This document shows, piece after piece, positions 15,554-23,096 of a DNA stretch of 40,880 nucleotides (position 1 is the stretch's first letter; every line of letters begins with the position of its first letter). A model generated the notes under the pieces. The model was not told the origin of the DNA. It made no database searches and saw only the letters and a list, made by a program, of their open reading frames with translations. The translations under genes were made by a program, and so were the position numbers. This DNA comes from Pollutimonas bauzanensis_A (GTDB lineage Bacteria; Pseudomonadota; Gammaproteobacteria; Burkholderiales; Burkholderiaceae_B). The stretch is taken from positions 1-40,880 of the forward strand of contig NZ_JBEBUX010000019.1 in assembly GCF_040393045.1 (NCBI RefSeq), given 5' to 3'.

Positions 15554-17494
15554 AGGTACTTCTTCGGTGACGTTTGTTGATACGCCGGCAACATTGACCC
15601 TGCTGCGTCCAGAGTTCTTTGCCTGGTATAGCGCTCTATCGGCCTCATTCAGCAGCTCGCTCAGGGTATCGGTTGTGGTGCTTAGCGTGGCCACGCCGAT
15701 GGACGCCGTATAGCGTATTGTTACGCCACTGCTCAGTACAACTTTGCTGCTGACAATTGCATCCAGTAAACGCTCTGCGACTGCCACGGCTGATAGGAGT
15801 TCAGTTTCAGGCAACAGAACAGAAAACTCCTCTCCTCCGATGCGGCCGATAATATCGACTTCACGGAGCACTTCGCGGAAAATCTGGCTGAATTTCTGCA
15901 GTACGATATCGCCCGCCTGGTGCCCATAGGTGTCGTTGATATTCTTGAAATGATCGGCATCCAGCGCCAACAGTGAAAGAGGGTTTTGATAGCGCTGGGC
16001 ACGTGCGAATTCGACGCCTGCCACATGCATGAAATGGCGTCGGTTGGCCAGGCCTGTCAGTTGGTCTCGTTGGGCCTGTTCCTCTAGCTTGTTCATATGC
16101 TGGATTTGCTGAGTGACGTCGCGTCCGATGCAGATAACCTCTGTGACGTTTCCTGACTCGTCAAGAATGGCCTGGGCCGTCCAGTGCACGTGGCGAACGC
16201 CTTTGACGGTGTTCTCGCGAAGATTGCAGGCCACGGCGTGGGGCGGGTTAAATAATTGTTTGAAGAACATGTCTGCCAAATGCTTGTCGTCGTCCACGAC
16301 ATCCTGATCATGTTCGCGGTCTCGCAACTGGTCCAGATCGACGCCATAGAGCTTCGTATAGGCAGGATTGACGTAGGTAAAGTGTCCGTCGGTATCCAGC
16401 TTGACGACAAGGTCCATGGTGTTTTCAACGATGAGCCTGTGGTTCTCTTCGCTGGCGCGAAGCGCTGCATTGGCCAGCGTTTCCTTCTCGCCGAATTCGC
16501 GTTGCCGTGCCTGATAGGCATAGAGGCCGAGAACCGCTATTAAGGAGATGAATAGATACAGGCCGCCATGTACTAGCGCGGCTTTGACCCACGAGTTAAA
16601 AATAGCCGCCCGCTCTCGGCCTACCGCGATAATGAGCGGCTTGTCCATGTTCAGGCTGGCGGGTTGAATGGTGTGCTGGGCGATTATTTGCGTATTGCCG
16701 CTGTTGAGCACCTTGCCTTTGAATATTGACGTCGCCTTGCCGCTGTCTCGATGGGCGGTGAAGAAGGATGGGGCTTGAGCCAAGTCAGTGCCGTTCAGCG
16801 GGTCACGCTTGGGTGCGCTTAAAAACACCAGGCCGTCGCCGTGGATGGCGGTATTCCACATGTCAGGCACGGAAAGCACCGATGTCATCAGGCTGTGGAA
16901 ATAATCCGGATTGAGCGTGGCGTACACCAGGCCTCGAAATTCGCCTCGGCTTCCACGGATGGCCCGGGTGATGGTGATCGCATGAGGAATATAGGGATCC
17001 CGGTATGGCGCCGACACGTGCATCGCCCGGCTGCTTGGCTGCCGCTTGGTGGTCTGGAAGTAATCCAGATGGCTGAAGTTACCGCCCAGGCTTTCGGGCC
17101 GGCTAGAAGCAATCAGTATTCCATCGCTATCAATGATGCCAATGGAATGAATGCCTGGCATGGCGTTGGCAATAGCCTGCAGATATTGCGTTCCGGTTTG
17201 CGCGTCGTAACTGATGTGTCGAATGGACAAGTCGTCGAGCAACTCTTCGAGCATCCGGTTGCAGGTAGCCAGTTGTAGTTCTATGTTTTGGGCGACGATG
17301 CGCGCTTGCGTCGACAGGCTGGTCTGTTCGCGGTCGGCTGTACGACCGTAGTCAATGAATAAATTGGCCCCAATTGCTCCCCCGAGGATTGCCAAGGCAA
17401 GCCAGAGCACGAACCATTGCATCAGGGCCTTTTTTTTGGCCCTTTTGGATACGGCGTGGGTTTCAGGATGGAGGGCGGGTAACATGTTTTGCAT
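15545..17494 (-). CDS. membrane-anchored diguanylate cyclase with dCACHE-like sensor, PAS and GGDEF domains
   Basis: About 649 residues. A membrane segment near residues 25-48 (WFVLWLALAILGGAIGANLF) is followed by a periplasmic sensor region of about 250 residues and a second segment (LYLFISLIAVLGLYAYQ). A PAS domain (ENTMDLVVKLDTDGHFTYVN) and a GGDEF domain follow. The active site reads GGEEF, and an RxxD inhibitory site (REVD) lies five residues before it, so c-di-GMP synthesis with product inhibition is expected. The start is uncertain: I give the ATG at 17494, but a TTG at 17524 follows a purine-rich tract (GGAAACGGGGGG) and is a real alternative. No EAL domain is present. Confidence 0.9.
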   Translation of the reverse strand: MQNMLPALHPETHAVSKRAKKKALMQWFVLWLALAILGGAIGANLFIDYGRTADREQTSLSTQARIVAQNIELQLATCNRMLEELLDDLSIRHISYDAQTGTQYLQAIANAMPGIHSIGIIDSDGILIASSRPESLGGNFSHLDYFQTTKRQPSSRAMHVSAPYRDPYIPHAITITRAIRGSRGEFRGLVYATLNPDYFHSLMTSVLSVPDMWNTAIHGDGLVFLSAPKRDPLNGTDLAQAPSFFTAHRDSGKATSIFKGKVLNSGNTQIIAQHTIQPASLNMDKPLIIAVGRERAAIFNSWVKAALVHGGLYLFISLIAVLGLYAYQARQREFGEKETLANAALRASEENHRLIVENTMDLVVKLDTDGHFTYVNPAYTKLYGVDLDQLRDREHDQDVVDDDKHLADMFFKQLFNPPHAVACNLRENTVKGVRHVHWTAQAILDESGNVTEVICIGRDVTQQIQHMNKLEEQAQRDQLTGLANRRHFMHVAGVEFARAQRYQNPLSLLALDADHFKNINDTYGHQAGDIVLQKFSQIFREVLREVDIIGRIGGEEFSVLLPETELLSAVAVAERLLDAIVSSKVVLSSGVTIRYTASIGVATLSTTTDTLSELLNEADRALYQAKNSGRSRVNVAGVSTNVTEEVPLA

Positions 17495-17527
17495 GGTACC
17501 GGGAATGTAATTGTTTGTATGCAAAAC
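17486..17527. repeat. long-spaced inverted repeat at the start of the diguanylate cyclase gene
   Basis: GTTTTGCAT (17486-17494) and ATGCAAAAC (17519-17527) are perfect 9-base inverted copies, separated by 24 bases. The arms contain the two candidate start codons (ATG 17494 and TTG 17524 on the minus strand). In RNA the arms could pair and hide the start region; as DNA it could be a two-site operator. Confidence 0.4.
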
Positions 17528-17567
17528 CCCCCGTTTCCTAACAATGCTTGATGTTTGGTCACAATGT

Positions 17568-18167
17568 TTATGTTTTGCGTGCGGTTTCGGTGTTAGGTAC
17601 CAATGCCCCGTATCGGTGGCAGTTTGTGGTGTGGTCCATGATGCAGCCTACCGCTTGCAGGTAGGCGTAGCAAATGGTTGGCCCAACAAAATTGAAGCCC
17701 GCTTTCTTCAATGTGCGGCTCATGATTTCGGCTTCAGGCGAAACGGCGGGCACGTCAGTGTGCTGTCGATGATGGTTGATTTTGGGCGAGCCGCCAACGA
17801 AAGACCATATCAGCGCGACCGGGTCGCTTAGTTTCAGCCAAGCCTGGGCATTTTGCCTTGCAGATGTCAGTTTCAGGCGGTTGCGGATAATGCCGCTATC
17901 CTGCATAAGCGTGTCGATATAGTCATCGCTCATGGTTGCCAGCTTTTCTGGGTCGAAATTGAAAAGGACCTCGCGATAGCGGGGCCGCTTTCTTAGCACG
18001 GTGATCCAGGACAGCCCCGCCTGAAAGCCTTCAAGCAGCAGCATTTCGAATAAATGCTGGGCGTCGTGCGAAGGTACGCCCCATTCCGTATCGTGATAGG
18101 CGATGTAGTCGGGGTCGCTGGAGCACCAGTTGCATCGCTGGACAGAGGCGCCTGGCAATTTAGCCAC
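17568..18167 (-). CDS. tag: DNA-3-methyladenine glycosylase I
   Basis: About 199 residues. It excises 3-methyladenine from alkylated DNA. Family signatures are clear: RCNWCSSDPDYIAYHDTEWG at the start, the catalytic-region sequence FEMLLLEGFQAGLSWITVLR, GGSP in the middle, and FVGPTICYAYLQAVG. The zinc ligands of Tag (an N-terminal Cys and His, and a C-terminal His and Cys) are matched by RCNWC/HDTEW and by DHTTNC. The start is uncertain: I give the GTG at 18167, which overlaps the upstream stop by 8 bp. An ATG at 18200 would overlap by 41 bp and add an alanine-rich stretch not typical of the family. Confidence 0.92.
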   Translation of the reverse strand: MAKLPGASVQRCNWCSSDPDYIAYHDTEWGVPSHDAQHLFEMLLLEGFQAGLSWITVLRKRPRYREVLFNFDPEKLATMSDDYIDTLMQDSGIIRNRLKLTSARQNAQAWLKLSDPVALIWSFVGGSPKINHHRQHTDVPAVSPEAEIMSRTLKKAGFNFVGPTICYAYLQAVGCIMDHTTNCHRYGALVPNTETARKT

Positions 18168-18414
18168 CGCAGCCGCCGCAGCAGCTTCCTTCTTCGCCAT
18201 GGGCAGGCTTGGCCACGCTAAAGCCCGCGTCTTTTATGGCGACTTGCAGGCGTTGAGTGGATACCAGGTCTTCGTCATAGGACACGGTAGCTTTGCTGTC
18301 GGCCAATGACACGTTTGCGTCGTTGACGCCGTTAACCGCTTTGAGAGCCTGGGTCAGTGTGTTGGCGCAGGATTCGTCTTTAAGGCCGGCGAGTTTGAGC
18401 ATTCCTATTTGCAT
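18160..18414 (-). CDS. heavy-metal-associated (HMA/CopZ-like) protein lacking the CxxC motif
   Basis: 84 residues. The beta-alpha-beta HMA pattern is visible (MLKLAGLKDESCANTLTQAL, then VNDANVSLADSKATVSYDED and AIKDAGFSV). Where CopZ-type proteins have GMTCxxC, this one has GLKDESC, so the first metal-binding cysteine is replaced by aspartate. The C-terminus ends in a separate Cys/Gly tail, CCGGCGG. It may bind metal through the tail, or have lost copper binding. AGGAAG lies upstream of the ATG at 18414. The gene overlaps the tag gene downstream. No CopA ATPase is nearby. Confidence 0.75.
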   Translation of the reverse strand: MQIGMLKLAGLKDESCANTLTQALKAVNGVNDANVSLADSKATVSYDEDLVSTQRLQVAIKDAGFSVAKPAHGEEGSCCGGCGG

Positions 18415-18455
18415 GGTTCTTCCTGGTAGATTCGTAAAGCCTGAATTCGTGGACA

Positions 18456-18473
18456 GGCTCGTTGATTCGAGCC
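18456..18473 (-). repeat. stem-loop between the yfcF-type gene and the HMA gene
   Basis: GGCTCG and CGAGCC form a perfect 6-base stem with a 6-base loop in the 84-bp gap downstream of the glutathione transferase gene. There is no T-run, so termination is uncertain. An AT-rich stretch at 18474-18498 next to it could hold the promoter of the HMA gene. Confidence 0.35.
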
Positions 18474-18498
18474 ATAAAGATATATATTAAATAGATCT

Positions 18499-19131
18499 TT
18501 ATGTTTTCGCAAGCGCCCACCATTTTTCAACGCAGGGGCGGCTGGACTGCCGATCGACATATTTCCGTATGTTTGCAGGCACGGGATCGCCATTGGCGCA
18601 GAGGCGGTTCAACATGACCGAGAGGTCCACATCGGCGATCGACCATGTGCCGAACAGGTTGTTGCCTTGTTCATCGATAAGCGTGCCGGCAACGCGCAGC
18701 AGCTTGTCTGCAGCCTTTTGGGCTGCTTCGGATAAGGGGTTTGGGTTTTTTGCGCCGAAAATAACAGCGGTCGAACGTTCTTCACGCAGGACGGCCATGT
18801 CGCTGCGCACCCAGGCCTGTATCTGGCGCGCCCGTGCGCGTTGCTGGATGTCGGCCGGAAACACCGATGGGTAGTTGGGGGCAGGGAAGGCTTCTTCCAG
18901 ATATTCGATGATGGCCGAGGACTCCGACAAGGAGAAGTCACCTGCAACCAGGGTAGGCACGCGCGAGGTTAGCGACAGTTGGCTGTAATGCTGGCTGTGG
19001 TTTTCGTGCGTGCCCAAGTCTATGGTTTTAAGCTCGAACGGCAGCCCCTTTTCGTACAGCGTGGCGTAAACCGATAAAACATAAGGGCTGGAGTGTTGGC
19101 TATTGCTGTAGAGGATCAGGTTCTGGTTCAT
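18499..19131 (-). CDS. yfcF: glutathione S-transferase, YfcF type
   Basis: 210 residues from the ATG at 19131, chosen because AGGAAA precedes it and because MNQNLILYSNSQHSSPYVLS aligns with the E. coli YfcF start. I recall closely matching E. coli YfcF segments: SPYVLS, EKGLPFELKTIDL, SRVPTL, LSESSAIIEYLE, RARARQIQAWVRSD, REERST and LFGTWSIADVDL. The N-terminal thioredoxin fold and the C-terminal helical domain are both complete. YfcF in E. coli has glutathione transferase and peroxidase activity and helps resist oxidative stress. It follows cobA by 34 bp on the same strand and may be read from the nitrate operon transcript. Confidence 0.9.
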   Translation of the reverse strand: MNQNLILYSNSQHSSPYVLSVYATLYEKGLPFELKTIDLGTHENHSQHYSQLSLTSRVPTLVAGDFSLSESSAIIEYLEEAFPAPNYPSVFPADIQQRARARQIQAWVRSDMAVLREERSTAVIFGAKNPNPLSEAAQKAADKLLRVAGTLIDEQGNNLFGTWSIADVDLSVMLNRLCANGDPVPANIRKYVDRQSSRPCVEKWWALAKT

Positions 19132-19165
19132 GGCTTTCCTGTGGAAAGGAGGGCGGTGTCGGGCA

Positions 19166-20011
19166 CTAGGAGGCACCTCGATGGTTGGCCCGGATCGGAA
19201 TAGTGTAAGTAGAACTTTGCTCCAGCGATAGGGGGTCGGCTTGTATTGCGCTGTCGGCCAGATCCAGCCTGTGGTTTACGACTTCGCCCAAGACGATCAC
19301 GGCCGGGCTGCCTAGCTGGTAGGCTTCGATATCGCGCGCAAGGTGTTGCAGGGTGGTGGCAACGTGCCGTTGCGCCGTACAGGAAACATGTTGAACCACT
19401 GCGACGGGCAGGGCAGCGGGGAAGCCGGCGGCCATTAGCTCTGCAGCAAGCTTGTCGGCGTTGCTCATGCCCATATAGCAGACTATTGTCAGTCCGCTCT
19501 GTGCAAGGGCGCGCCAATCCGGGCTGGCGCCATCGGCAGTATGGGCCGTTACCAGACTGACGCCTCGCGACACCCCACGGTGGGTCAGCGGCAAACCCAG
19601 CGCGCTGCCAATGGCCAGGCCGGCAGTAATGCCACTGATGCTTTCGACCTCGATGCCGCGACGATCGAGCCAGGCCATCTCTTCGCCGCCGCGTCCAAAG
19701 ATAAACGGGTCACCGCCTTTTAAACGCGCAACGATATGGCCGGATCGGGCGTAACGGGCCATCAGCCGCAGGATGAATTGCTGCGAGGTGGACGCACGGC
19801 CGCCGCGCTTGCCGACCTTGACGATGTGCGTCTGCGGCGCGGCCATGGCCAGGATGTCGGGGCCGACCAAATCATCGACAAGCCATACGGTACATGCTTT
19901 GAGTACTCGCGCTGCTTTGAGCGTCAAAAGTTCGGCATCGCCCGGGCCGGCGCCTATCAGCCATACTTTGCCCGAGGGTCGAGGTTCAGATGTGGGTGTG
20001 GCAGTGTTCAT
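19166..20011 (-). CDS. cobA: uroporphyrinogen-III C-methyltransferase (SUMT)
   Basis: 281 residues. It methylates uroporphyrinogen III twice with SAM to give precorrin-2, the precursor of siroheme and cobalamin. Signatures are VWLIGAGPGDAELLTLKAAR near residue 15, VGKRGG, LKGGDPFIFGRGGEE and GITAGLAIGSALGLPLTHRG. It is the single-domain form without the CysG N-terminal dehydrogenase/chelatase. I chose the ATG at 20011, which overlaps the nasA stop by 4 bp; the upstream open frame is only antisense/out-of-frame to nasA. As the last gene of the nitrate operon it most likely supplies siroheme for NirB. Confidence 0.93.
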   Translation of the reverse strand: MNTATPTSEPRPSGKVWLIGAGPGDAELLTLKAARVLKACTVWLVDDLVGPDILAMAAPQTHIVKVGKRGGRASTSQQFILRLMARYARSGHIVARLKGGDPFIFGRGGEEMAWLDRRGIEVESISGITAGLAIGSALGLPLTHRGVSRGVSLVTAHTADGASPDWRALAQSGLTIVCYMGMSNADKLAAELMAAGFPAALPVAVVQHVSCTAQRHVATTLQHLARDIEAYQLGSPAVIVLGEVVNHRLDLADSAIQADPLSLEQSSTYTIPIRANHRGAS

Positions 20012-22743
20012 GCTTGTCGCTCCATGGTGTTGCGGTGTTGGATCATGCGCTTGATCTGCGGCAGGCAGGAGCCGCAGGCAGTGCCGCATTTGAGCGTCAT
20101 CTTGATTTGTTCTAGCGGTTGGCCGGCGTCGATGGCGCTGTTGATGGCTCGATCGCTTACGTTTTCGCATGTGCATATGATTTGCGCGCGAGCCGTTGCA
20201 GGGGCGCGTCCCATTAGCACCTGTGCGATGCTGTTGGGCGCAAGCCCGCTGTCTATCCATTGCAGCAAGGCATCTTGAGCGCGCGTATCGCCCGCCAGTA
20301 AGTAAGCGGTCACTTGTCCGTCGTGACGAAGAATGCGTCGCACAACGCCGCGCGCAGGATCATCAAAGGCCAGGTCGGCCTCATCCAGCTGCAGGTCTCG
20401 CATCAGGTCTGCCAGCACGGTGGCGCTGGGTTTCGTCGGACTGGCCAGGCGCAGGCGTAGTCCTTCCCCACCTATGGCAGAAGGCATCAGTACTGCATAA
20501 GGGAACAAGGCCAGCCATCTTGCCAGTCGTTGCCGCAATATGGGGATAGAGCCTCGCACCCAGGCGCTCGCTTGCCATTCGAATTTCAGCACTTCGATAC
20601 CTGCAGCGCTGTGCTTGAGTTCGGGCTGGTGCGAAATGGGGTCGCGCGCGCTGTTAGCCAGCGCGGTCACACCGTCGCCTGCAATGAAGCTGCTGCCCCA
20701 ATGCATAGGCAGCCAGGCATGGCCGGTTTTCAGGCCGTCGTCTCCTTTGACAGGCAGCACCAGCTGGCCGCGCCGGGTTTTGATGCGAACTAATGCGCCA
20801 GCGCTGATCTTGTAGCGCCGCAGGTCGCCAGGATGGAGATAAATGAAAGGCTCTTCGGCATGGCGGGTCAGGGCGGGAACCAGGCCGCTACGGCTCATGG
20901 TGTGCCATTGGTCGCGCAGCCGCCCCGTGCTTAATCGCAAAGGGTATTGAGCGGAAACGGGCTCGGCCACTGGCTCGTAGCCTACGTCCATGAACCGGGC
21001 GCGGCCGTTGGCTGTGGGGAAAATGCCATCTGCATAGAGCCGTTGGGGGGCGTCGGTGGATCCCCGGTAGGGCCATTGTTGCGGACCATCGGCCTCGAGC
21101 CGAGCGTAATCCAGTGCGCTGTAGTCCAGATCGCGGCCCGCTGTGCATTGCGCATGTTCGGCAAAGATATCCGATGGATTCTTATAGTCGAACAGGCGGG
21201 ATTTTTGAGGGGCGATACGCTGAGCCAGCTTGCGTGCAATGCGACAGGCCAGCTGCCAGTCGGGCAGCGCATCGCCCGGCGGCTGTATGGCGGCGCGCAC
21301 GCGGCTGATGCGCCGTTCTGAATTGGTGACGGTGCCGTCTTTTTCCGGCCACGTGGCTGCCGGCAGGATCAGATCGGCATAAGCGAGCGTTTCGGTATTG
21401 GCGAAGGCCTCTTGCACAATGACGAGTTCCGCAGCGTTGAGTGCCGCACGCACCTTGGCCTGATCGGGCATCGATTGTGCAGGGTTAGTGGCCGCAATCC
21501 ACAATACTTTTATTTTGCCTGCCAGCACCGCATCGAACATGTCGATGGCGGTATGGCCAGGCGTATCGGGCAAGCGGTCAACGTTCCATAGACTGGCGAT
21601 GTCGGCACGATGTTGTGCATTGTTCGGGTCGCGGTGGCCCGGTAATAACGTGGCCATGCCGCCTGCTTCGCGCCCGCCCATGGCGTTGGGCTGGCCCGTA
21701 AGGGAAAAGGGCCCGGCCCCCTTTTTGCCTAGCTGGCCGGTGGCCAGGTGCAAGTGGATCAGCGCCGCATTTTTGGCGGTGCCGCTGCTGGATTGGTTCA
21801 GGCCCATGGTATAGAGCGACAGCGCCGACTTGGCCTGACCAAACCAGCGGGCGCACTGGATGATGTCGGCGGCCGGCACGCCGCAGATCTCCTGGACGGA
21901 CTTGGGCGTGAACTCGTGGATGCGTTCCTTGAGCGGCGCATAACCTTCAGTATGGCGGGCGATGTAATCCAGGTCGACCAGGCCGTCCCACACCATGACA
22001 TTCAACATTGCGTGAAACAGGGCCACATCGCTGCCGGGCGCGATCGCCAGGTGCAGGTCGGCGATATCACAAGTGTCTGTGCGGCGCGGGTCGACCACGA
22101 TGATCTTCATATCGGGTTTGCGAGCTTTGGCGGCTTCAAGGCGGCGAAACAGCACAGGGTGCGCGTAAGCCATATTGGCGCCGGCGATCAGGACAGTATT
22201 GGCATGATCCAGGTCTTCGTAACAGGCCGGGGGCGCATCGGCACCCAAGGTCAGTTTGTAGCCCGACACGGCGCTGGACATGCACAGGCGCGAATTGGTG
22301 TCGATATTGTTGGTGCCCACCAGCGCGCGCGCAAGCTTGTTGAATACGGCATAGTCTTCGGTGAGCAACTGTCCCGACAAGTAAAAGCCGACCGCGTCCG
22401 GGCCATGCGTGGCGATGGTCTGTGCCAGTTTGGCCGCGGCAATGTCGCAGGCTTGTTCCAGGCCGATGTCGAGGCGCGGCTCGCCCTTGTTGCTGCGCCA
22501 TTGCGCCGACAAGACCCGGCTGCTGTCCTGGCGTACCGTTGCACCCAGAGCCAGCCCTTTACTGCACAGTTTGCCCAGGCTTGAAGGGTGTTGTTCGTCG
22601 CCGCTGACTTTCAGGACGCGCTCGCCATCGGTGTCGATTTTCACGCCGCAGCCGGTGCCGCAGTAGCAACAGATTGAAGCCACGGTACGTGGCCTTGCGG
22701 CACAAATGGCGGTGGCTGGCGCTGGCACCATGACACGGTTCAT
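20008..22743 (-). CDS. nasA: assimilatory nitrate reductase catalytic subunit
   Basis: 911 residues, a molybdenum enzyme reducing nitrate to nitrite in the cytoplasm. The N-terminal 4Fe-4S site is C25-x2-C28-x3-C32-x27-C60. The Mo-bis-MGD domain follows, with TNSRLCMSSAVSGYK carrying the likely Mo-ligand Cys, then TGQPNAMGGREAGGMATLLP. DLILPAATWPEKDGTVTNSE and the C-terminal cofactor domain (STGRLRDQWHTMSRSG) are also typical of NasA. A BFD-like 2Fe-2S extension closes the protein (CTCENVSD, then CGTACGSC), as in Klebsiella NasA. No signal peptide is seen. It starts 3 bp after nirD. A separate NasC-type reductase subunit is not present in the operon. Confidence 0.95.
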   Translation of the reverse strand: MNRVMVPAPATAICAARPRTVASICCYCGTGCGVKIDTDGERVLKVSGDEQHPSSLGKLCSKGLALGATVRQDSSRVLSAQWRSNKGEPRLDIGLEQACDIAAAKLAQTIATHGPDAVGFYLSGQLLTEDYAVFNKLARALVGTNNIDTNSRLCMSSAVSGYKLTLGADAPPACYEDLDHANTVLIAGANMAYAHPVLFRRLEAAKARKPDMKIIVVDPRRTDTCDIADLHLAIAPGSDVALFHAMLNVMVWDGLVDLDYIARHTEGYAPLKERIHEFTPKSVQEICGVPAADIIQCARWFGQAKSALSLYTMGLNQSSSGTAKNAALIHLHLATGQLGKKGAGPFSLTGQPNAMGGREAGGMATLLPGHRDPNNAQHRADIASLWNVDRLPDTPGHTAIDMFDAVLAGKIKVLWIAATNPAQSMPDQAKVRAALNAAELVIVQEAFANTETLAYADLILPAATWPEKDGTVTNSERRISRVRAAIQPPGDALPDWQLACRIARKLAQRIAPQKSRLFDYKNPSDIFAEHAQCTAGRDLDYSALDYARLEADGPQQWPYRGSTDAPQRLYADGIFPTANGRARFMDVGYEPVAEPVSAQYPLRLSTGRLRDQWHTMSRSGLVPALTRHAEEPFIYLHPGDLRRYKISAGALVRIKTRRGQLVLPVKGDDGLKTGHAWLPMHWGSSFIAGDGVTALANSARDPISHQPELKHSAAGIEVLKFEWQASAWVRGSIPILRQRLARWLALFPYAVLMPSAIGGEGLRLRLASPTKPSATVLADLMRDLQLDEADLAFDDPARGVVRRILRHDGQVTAYLLAGDTRAQDALLQWIDSGLAPNSIAQVLMGRAPATARAQIICTCENVSDRAINSAIDAGQPLEQIKMTLKCGTACGSCLPQIKRMIQHRNTMERQA

Positions 22744-22746
22744 GAT

Positions 22747-23088
22747 TCAGCCTTGCGCAGCCAGGCTCAGGTATACCTTGCCGGCTTCGACCTTTACCGC
22801 CACCTTGCGGGCGCAGCCTTCATCGGGCGCCTGCGCCTGGCCGCTTTCCAGGCTTATGTTCCAGCCGTGCAGCGGACAGGTCACTGCGTGCCCATGTACT
22901 AACCCGGCGGACAATGGGCCGCCTTTGTGGGGGCAGCGATCGACTACGGCAAAGATATGGTCGTCAGAGGCCCGAAACACGGCAATGTTGTCGGCGCCCG
23001 CTTGCTGCAGTACGCGCGAGCCGAGCTTTGGAATGTCTTCGATGTGGCAGACGGGGGTCCATTCCTGGATCACAGTGGATGAGTTCAT
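22747..23088 (-). CDS. nirD: nitrite reductase (NADH) small subunit
   Basis: 113 residues, a Rieske-like fold. The segments DRCPHKGGPLSAGLVHGHAV and TCPLHGWNISLESGQA are in the Rieske cluster positions and retain C-x-H-type and C-x2-H ligands (CPH and CPLH). The protein partners NirB in reduction of nitrite to ammonium. It starts 8 bp after nirB and ends 3 bp before nasA, in the same operon. The length is normal for NirD. Confidence 0.93.
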   Translation of the reverse strand: MNSSTVIQEWTPVCHIEDIPKLGSRVLQQAGADNIAVFRASDDHIFAVVDRCPHKGGPLSAGLVHGHAVTCPLHGWNISLESGQAQAPDEGCARKVAVKVEAGKVYLSLAAQG

Positions 23089-23096
23089 GGCGGTCT

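Noticed and set aside
20012..20260. N-terminal extension of CobA from 20260
   Set aside because: It overlaps the conserved Fe-S tail of nasA in another frame and is unlike any SUMT; the ATG at 20011 with a 4-bp overlap is the better start.
21748..22584. Plus-strand open frame of about 280 codons inside nasA
   Set aside because: It is antisense to the conserved molybdopterin domain of nasA and shows no family features of its own.
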